Shown here piece by piece: positions 52,501 through 61,500 of a stretch of 64,000 bases of DNA; position 1 is the stretch's first letter; each line of letters opens with the position of its first letter. The translations under genes were made by a program, and so were the position numbers. The stretch lies in contig OX031063.1 of assembly GCA_943736015.1 (NCBI GenBank), forward strand, positions 44,470,672-44,534,671, read 5' to 3'. The stretch comes from Tridacna crocea. Taxonomy: Eukaryota; Mollusca; Bivalvia; Cardiida; Cardiidae. The notes below the pieces were generated by a model. It was not told the DNA's origin. It ran no database searches and saw only the letters and a list, made by a program, of their open reading frames with translations.

Positions 52501-55500
52501 CTACAATTAGCATGTGTGGCTACCAAAATTGAAGAATTTAGGTACCTGTTTCTTCGTCCAGTACAAACTTGTTGTTATCATTTCCTGCCTGTATATAATA
52601 TGATATCTTTGCATTGATTCCTATATCCCTGCTCGTGGCATGTATTCGTGTGACAGACATGCCAGGCAAAGCATCTTCTGAAACTGCAGCCAGGTATGAT
52701 GTTTTCTCAAATTCTGGTGGATTATCATTCACATCCAGTACCTTGATGTTCAGTTCTAGAGCACTGGATAGCTGAGGTGTACCCTGTCAATGGTATAATA
52801 CGAGGTTATTTAACATGCTTGAGTACAATACTGAATTCTATTGGATAAGTACACTGTAGAACCAGTCTATATTTTGGGCAAGGTGACAGCCAAGTCCAAA
52901 ATATGGACTGGTTCTGCATTGTACCAATCCAATTGAATTCTGTATTGTACCTAAGCATTTTAATTGACCTCCTTATTTCACACTTCCGTATTGATTTTAA
53001 AGTAAATGACAAGTATAAAGCCATTTCAATTTGAATAATTATGTATGAAAAAAAATCAAAGCATATCAAAAGGTTTTGAAGTTGCTTTTTTTCACAACAG
53101 ACTTCGGTAGACTACTCTTCCAGTCCAATATCAATAATCGGGACTCAAGCCTCATTTTGAAAAATCCACAATTGAGTCTTGCCATGTTGTGGGCTACGGT
53201 ATTCTGTACTCATGTGGTAGTGTTAAGGCAATTTCATTGGACGTTAAATTGTAGGTGTGAAATAATCACTTATATTTTCCCCTTATCCCACAGTATTTTC
53301 TAAATCTTGCTGATGGTCGGGTTAACACAAAAATATTACATACAGAAAGAAACTCAGAGTACATAGTTTTTATGGCCCAGAGGAAGAAGCCTTCAGAAAA
53401 CATTGTGGGAAAAGGAGAATATGCTGGTAACCTGCATTTTCTCCTTTTCCCCACGTTGTTTTTTAGTCTTCCATTTTGTCAAGTTTTAATAACCGAGTCC
53501 CATTTATTATGTCATCTGAAAAAGCTTTCAATTTGAACAAGTCTGAAATTTTGTTGTTTGGTAAAGAGCTAAGAAAACCTCCAACTATGGTCAATAAGTA
53601 TTACAAAATGAGTCTAAGATTCTTTAAATACATTTGCATACATACTTAAGTGTTTTCAAACTCCTGCATTGAATATATCAACAAAATAAATATTTCTGAA
53701 TTCTTATCCTTCAATTGAGTTAATTTTGTAGACAAAGTACTGGTAGATCTTCTTGTCTATATGAGACAATATAGATCGAGACCAGACTGCATAGGACATG
53801 CTTCTTTTCAAAGAGTATTTTCAAAAGCAGTCAGCATTGGGAGCATAGATAGTTCTCTAAGCATTTACATCACAATTCTGAGTTTAAAGGACCCTGATGG
53901 AGACAGCTTTTGAAAACATTGTAGGAAAAGGAGATTCAACACAACGATTGCCTGAATGGTGTCTGATGTCATGTTCTTCTGGTAACCAGCATTTTTCCCT
54001 TTTCCAACAATGTGTTTTACACTATCTAAGACAAATCTTGTACCTTGAGCCACTTTTTAATTTGAGGTCTGCAAACATTTTCAATGCAGACAACTCAAGA
54101 ATTATTTCTTTGTGTTGTACAGAGTTTACCCTTTACTCCATAGATACTCATTTCTAGGCATTGCTTGTAAGAGCCTTTGGAAAACATTGTGGCAAAAGGT
54201 GAAATTGCATGTCACGAGCAATTTCACCTTTTGTCACAATGTTTTCTATGCTATCAAAACGTGTCATATACACATAAGAAATGGCTTCATCCTTACTGTT
54301 ATTTAGGGTCAATTAGAGATACTAAGGAAATACCTTATGGGGTAAAGGGTTAAGCAAGTGATCAAAAACTAACATTAGGTATTGACAACTCTTACCTGAT
54401 CCTCTGCCAAGACAGTAATCCTGTATGCTTGAGTGGTCTCCCTGTCTAATGGTTTAGCAAGCTGAATCAGGCCACTCTTCTCGTCTATCTTAAACACTTC
54501 ACTGTCTAGAATACTGTAGGCCAACTTTCTGTTTATACCTGCAGAAAATACAGATTAACTTCAGAGTCCAAACTACAAGTATGTAGTACCTATCATCCAA
54601 GAAAGAAACCCCCTGATAAGTGCGAAAAATGTCTACCCTGGTCAGCCTGTGCAGATGTGCAGGCTGACCAAGGTTGACACTTTTGACTTTTATGAAATTT
54701 TCTACATGAAAAGTGGTCATTCCACCGTACTGTACAATCATTTTTTAACTATCAACTTAAATTGACTAGCACTATCTTTGATCTGTTTACATCTAACTGA
54801 TGTACAGAATTCCAGATGGTCCCTTTTTGTGTGATGGGTCACATACCCAAAATCAAAATTTCTTGATTATAATCTGCATATATAAACCTGTGAAATTGAG
54901 AAAGATTCTTATCTTTCAAGGTAATCTATTCAAACATCCCCTATGGTTCCAAGTTCAGACTGCACATTCTATGCAATTTGATCTAGACTACAACATCAAC
55001 TAAAGGCCTAGTTTTGCCTATAGAGATGAAAGGCTTAAATCTAGAGTTGTTTACGTACATGGCACCTGATATAGTAACATGAAAAATCTTACCTATATCT
55101 GCATCTGATGCCGAGATTCTGTAAACAAGGGTGTTTAGTGCTGAATCTTCACTGAGCATAATTGGTCCCAACACAGGGCTAAACACTGGCACGTTGTCGT
55201 TGACATCGGTGACAGTCACATGGATCTCCATCTCGCAGAACTTTCCACCACTGTCCACAGCCTTGGCTCTCAGTTTATAGAAGTCAATTTTTTCCCTATC
55301 TAATGGTTCTACCGCAGTCAAAACACCTGGAGAAAAGGATCATTCTAGTTAGGAAAATTGATCAAACTTCATACCTTTTTTCCTCCGAAAAAATTTACAT
55401 GAAATAATCAATATTGGAATGTAACCATAAATTCATTTTTTTTCATTAATTTGCACAATTTTGTCAAAGAAATATCAGTTATGCCAAAAGCAAAATTAAT

Positions 55501-58500
55501 GCACTCTTCTATAATTTCACTTTTAACCATTTGACAAATGTTAAGACTCCTCCAATCAGAGGGCATCCAACCATGACATGTTGAGGATAGGTCAAATGAG
55601 ATTTAGGTCTCTGATAGGGTAGAAAACATTGTGGGAAAAGGAGAAAATGCTGTTTCCCAGCATTTTCTCCTTTTATCTCAATGTTTTCAAAAGGCTCTTT
55701 CCCAGGGTCGTGAAAACAGGGATTGTTTGGTAAAGGGTTAAAACAAATCAAAGGTATGAATCCTTTAAGTTCCAAACACAATTTTTGCTACAGGCTGATT
55801 CCAGTACATCCCGAAAACATTTGTTTGATGTGGGTATAAAACAGAAGACGTAAATGGGTGCGATTTTGGGTCCTTCATTGCTTATTTGGTCTTGATAAGC
55901 TGCTGTTTTGTGCAGTCTGATCTTGCTGTACACAAATTGCAAAAGCAAATAAAAACATATTTGTGAAATGCCCTTTAAATCTTTCTAAACAACAGAATTT
56001 GAAATTGAAAACAAACACAGACAACATATAAATTGAAGCTTAAATTATGCAACCTGTCTTTGAAATGATAGAAAACACTGCAGGAAAAGAAGAAAATGCA
56101 GGTAACCAGTATTTTCTTCTTTTCCTAGAGGGTTTTCAAAGTTCATCTTTCTTTGGGTCAGGATAATGAGGCAAAGCTTTAAAGATACTCAATTCATTAC
56201 CAAATGACAATATTTTAAGTTTGTCAAAATTGAAACCATTTATTGACGAAAATATAAAAGTGACTGCAAATTTCAAATTTGTTTTGTGAAGGGTAGAAAA
56301 CATTGTGGGAAAAAGGAGAAAATGCTGGCTACTAGCATTTTCTCCTTTTCCAATAATGTTTTCTAAAAGCTTCTTTCTTATGGACGTCTAAAGTAGGGAT
56401 TGTGTGGTAATGGGTTCTCTCACTAGATGTTATTACCTGAGTTAGGTTCTAGAGAAAACTGTTCCACTCCTTCTCCATAGAGCTCATAATGGATAGAACC
56501 ATATTCATCTGCATCAGTGGCCTTAACACGGACAATAATCCTTGATGTGCTTATGTCCTCACTTACATGTGATTCATAAACAACCTGGAAAGTACAACTG
56601 CATCAGTTACAACATAATCATATTGAGAAAGAAGCTTGAGTCCTTACCATATGACAAAATTTCAGATATGTCTCCACTGATAGCTATCACATACAATTTT
56701 AGTAAATGTGACTTCACCCTTTGACAACCATATGTTTTACGACCCCAAGGAAGACACCTTATGAAAACAGTGTAGGTTAAAGAAGAAATTTCTATCTAAC
56801 AGGATTTTCTCCTTTCCCAACAATGTTATTTGTCTTTTTAAATAATTGGAAACAAGAATTATTGTCATCTGCAGCCCTTTGAATTTGAACTAAAATTTTC
56901 TTAATTGGTAGTGGGGTTTAATGACTATATTTTCTTTTGCAAGTGGAAAAATCATTGCAGAAAGGGGAGGAACAACTAGGTGTTGGTACTTTTCATCAAT
57001 GTCTTTCATCATTACAAAGAAAAATACAATCATTCAAACTACAAAATCTACCAAACATGCCTTGAGTTTGGACACATTTAAATTTTCCCGGTCTGAACTG
57101 ACACTGTTTGGTTCAATACCATCTCTCAAGATGATAAGGGAAATAAAAAGTGTTGTCTAGACCATGCAGATAAAGCTCAGACTACTAGCAAATTTTGGAT
57201 CTATACTCAAGAAGACAGAGAACTATAATGTAAATTCCTTTTTTTCATGAAAAAATATTATCAAATCATGAATGACAAATAATCTTTCTGTCAAATTTCA
57301 CGATTCATATTTCAGTTACCTCTGCTAAAACTTGGATTATCTATAGTTTCCTTGCTGAAAATGGTGCTTGCAAAGATTATGCTATATATTGTTCAACCAA
57401 CACATGACTGTAATAAATCATTGCTTGAACTCTTTGGAAAATGACCTTACCTGATTGCAAATAGGACTGTTGTCATTTGCATCTAAGATGTCCACTGTCA
57501 CTGTTGCGATGGAAACAAATGCACCGTCTGTGGCTGCAACTGTCAGTTTATAGCGAGACACTTCCTCCCTGTCTAGCTGCCTGTTCACAAACAGATCTCC
57601 GTTTTTCCTGATTTGAAATTTACCAAGTGGATCTCCATCAGTGATATAATATCTTGTGTCAGTAAGTATTCCAAGGTCCTTGTCCTTTGTTGTCAAGGTC
57701 ATCAGGATGGTTCCCTCATAGGCATCCTCATTAACAGCAGCTTGGTAGTGTAGGCGGGTAAACAGGGGTGGGTTATCATTGATATCCATGACCTTGACTT
57801 GAACTTGTGTTGAGTTTTCCAGTGCATTTGTTCCATCCCCATCCCTGACTACAACTGTCAAGTTGTACAACTCTTGTTCTTCCCTGTCTAGTGGTGCTAA
57901 CAGTGTGATAACTCCAGTATTAGTCTCGATACCAAACAGATGTGAATACTGCAGCATGTCATCTCCAAATCTGAACGACAACTTGGACGACTGGTCTCTA
58001 TCATGTGCCTCAATTTTTACCACAGTGAGACCTGACTCAGAATTTTCAGGAACAGTAACTCTGTATGGATTTGACTCAAATTGTGGAACATTATCATTGA
58101 CATCCATCAAGCGTATGTTGACTGTTGTCTGTTGCACCAATGGTGGCTGGTTTAAAGTCTGTGCTTGCACCATCAAGGTGAAGGTTGAGGTTGTTTCCAT
58201 GTCTAACTTTCCTGCAACACTTATTTGACCTTGGCCATTGATACTGAATTTTGCTGGATTGTTACTACTCCTCGTTAGACCTGGGACTATTATATATTCC
58301 ATTGCCATTGAACTTTTAGCCTGCACTGTAGCAATGACTGTGGACACTGGATCACTTTCAAGCATGAAAAATGAATAAGATTCCTTGACAAATACAGGCT
58401 GAGCCTCCTCCTCATCTGTCACCCATATTGAAACAGGAACATTGTTCTTCATGGGGGACCTATCTTTGTCACTGGCTTCCACAAAAAACTGGAAAATCTC

Positions 58501-61500
58501 ATTCACTGAAAAATATAAAAGTATCATCAAAGCTTCTTTGTTAACCCTTTACCAAAAAAGACACTTCATTGTCATGTTTAACTCATTACCATACAACAAT
58601 ATTTTAGGCTTGTCCAAATTGAAAGCATTTGCAGACGACAAAATAAAAGTGATTGAAAAATTTGAAATTTGTTTTGTGAAGGGTAGAAAACATTGTGGGA
58701 AAAGGAGAAAATGCTGCTTACAACCATTTTCTCTTTTCCCACAATGTTTTCTAAAGGCTTCTTTCTCAGAGGCGTCAAATGTAGGGATTGTGTGGAAATG
58801 GGTTAACTGACGGTCTGCTTGAGCCTTAAAATGGACCATCTGCAATATTTGTCTTCACATAAAAATAGCTTAGCTGACCAATCATATGGCCAAAAATATG
58901 ATAACATGTCATTTTACAAGCACAAATAGTAATTATGTTACAGCCTTTTATATCATAGGATACCAGCATTCTAAAACCTGGATATTCTGCATAATCCTGC
59001 ATTATCAAAGCATCAAATCTTAAAAATAAATTTGGCTCTGAAAATACATGTATCATTGTACAACAAATGAACAATTAATATACAAGTACATACTATCAAT
59101 AGAAAACTTGTTTGTGTTAGCAAATACAATGGTACACATAATTATAAGACCTTACCAGAATCATAAAGGTCATTTTTCAAGGTCATGACCCCTGTAGTGT
59201 CATCCAATGAGAACATCTGTTGTATCCTGAAGTCTGTACCAGGAGAGAAACTGTATACTACATCACCATAGGGACCACTGTCCTCATCCTCAGCTTGAAT
59301 CTTGAATGATGAAAATTTTCTCAGATTACAGAATATTAAGCTAAAGGAACATATTCATTCTTGAAAAACACACTTACTGCCACTCAGATCAGTTATCATC
59401 AAGAGTACTAACCCTTTACCTAGCAACAAAACTTTGGAATAAACCAAATGAAACCAAACAACAAATCATCTGTACCTCAAAATGATGCTTACCATCTGAG
59501 ATGTGGTTGAAAGCAACACTGGTCAACACTTTTGATGAATTAACTGTTTACCACTCAATGATGCCTTTTACCACCAATGAGGAAGACAGCTTTTGAAAAC
59601 ATTGTGGGAAAAGGAGAAAATGCTGGTAACCAGCATTTTCTCCTTTTCCCACAATGTTTTCTATTCTATCAAAGAAAACTTACTCCATTTGAGCTTCACT
59701 GAAATTTTTGTCTGCGAACTGCTTTGGACAAGGCCAAAATTTTATCATCTGGTAAAGGGGTAAAGGGTTAACAAAATATCAGAAACAGTAGATCCATGAT
59801 CAGACTGCAATCTTTTCTCCACTATTTCCTGATCTATACTGTCTGGTACAGCAACTTCAGTTAACCTCTGCTTTCTAAAGATTATCTGACCCTAACTTGA
59901 AGACTGTTATAGCCTTATATCATTTCACTTACAACAGTAAATATTGATATCAAAAGCCTCTATTTTTTATAGGAAAAATTGCTCTGGACAGCAAAAAGCA
60001 CTTATATACAACATTTACAGTTGTTCTGTTTCAATATTTAAACATAATAAGGGAAAAAAGAGGAAAAAATGTGTAAAGAGCTAATGCCCCTGTAAGCTCG
60101 CATCCCATTTCAACATCCCTTTTTTCTTCACCCTATTATCTCATATTTAAGTTTTAAGTTTTTATATGGTATCTTTAATAGGACATTTTAAACTTATCCA
60201 CATTTTACAAATTAATAAAAGATGGAATCAAAATGATTGAACAAGAGGGCCATGATGGCCCTGAAATCGCTCACCTGAGTTTATTGACCAAACATGCACC
60301 ATCTAGTTTCCCAGTGACCTAGTTTTTTATCAGACATTACCCATCATCAAACACTTTTGAGATATCAATAAGACAAACATTCTGGCCAAGTTTCATGAGT
60401 ATTGGACTGAAAATGTGGCCTCTACAGTGTACAAAAGGTTTTTCTAAGATTTCATCAAGTGACCTAGTTTTGGACCCGACAATTACCCATTATCAAACTC
60501 TTTTGAGACATCACCAAAACAAACATTCTGACCAAGTCTGAAGAATATCAGGCAGAAAATGTAGCCTCTAGAGTGTACACAAGGTTTTTCTAATATTTGA
60601 CCCATTGACCTAGTTTTTGACTCCACATGACCCATTTTCAATCTCATTCAAGGTATCACCAGGACAAATATAATGAACAAGTTTTAGGAGTATCAGACTG
60701 AAAATGTGTCCTCCAGAGCATACAAAAGGTGTTTATAACATTTGACCTATTGACCCAGTTTTTGACCCAACATGACCCATTTTCAAACTCATCTAAGATA
60801 TTATAAAGGCAAACATTCTGACTAATTTTCAAGAGTGTTGGACTGAAAATGTGGCATCCAGAGCATATACAAGGTTTTTCTAAGATTTGACCTGGTGACC
60901 TAGTTTTTAACCCCCAATGACCCATTTTCAAACCTGTCTGAGATATCATCAAGACAAACATTCTGACCAACTTACAAGAGTTTCGGACTGAAAATGTGGC
61001 CTTTAGAGCCTACAAAAGGTTTTTCTAACATTTGACCTAGTGACCTAGTTTTTGACCCCACATGACCCATTTTCGATCTTGTCCGAGATATCATCCAGAC
61101 AAATATCCTGACCAACTTTCATGAGTATCCAACTGAAAATGTGGCCTCTAGAGCGTACAAAAGGTTTTTCTAAGATTTGACCTAGTGACCTAGTTTTTGA
61201 CCCCACGTGACCCATTTTCGAACTCGTCCGAGATATCATCCAGACAAACATCCTGACCAACTTTCATGAGTATCCATCTGGAAATGTGGCCTCTAGAGCG
61301 TACAAAAAGTTTTTCTAAGATTTGACCTAGTGACCTAGTTTTTGACCCCACGTGACCCATTTTCGAACTCGTCCGAGATATCATCCAGACAAACATCCTG
61401 ACCAACTTTCATGAGTATCCGACTGAAAATGTGGCCTCTAGAGCGTACAAAAGGTTTTTCTAAGATTTGACCTGGTGACCTAGTTTTTGACCCCACGTGA

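Larger units (their letters stand above)
52784..54395 (-). other. Intron between cadherin repeat 9 exons
   Basis: Holds the inverted-repeat MITE at 52823, a family-1 MITE at about 53320-53571 (reverse, core GTGGGAAAAGGAGAATATGC), a broken one at about 53880-54110 and the family-2 copy at 54125. No gene seen. Confidence 0.65.
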
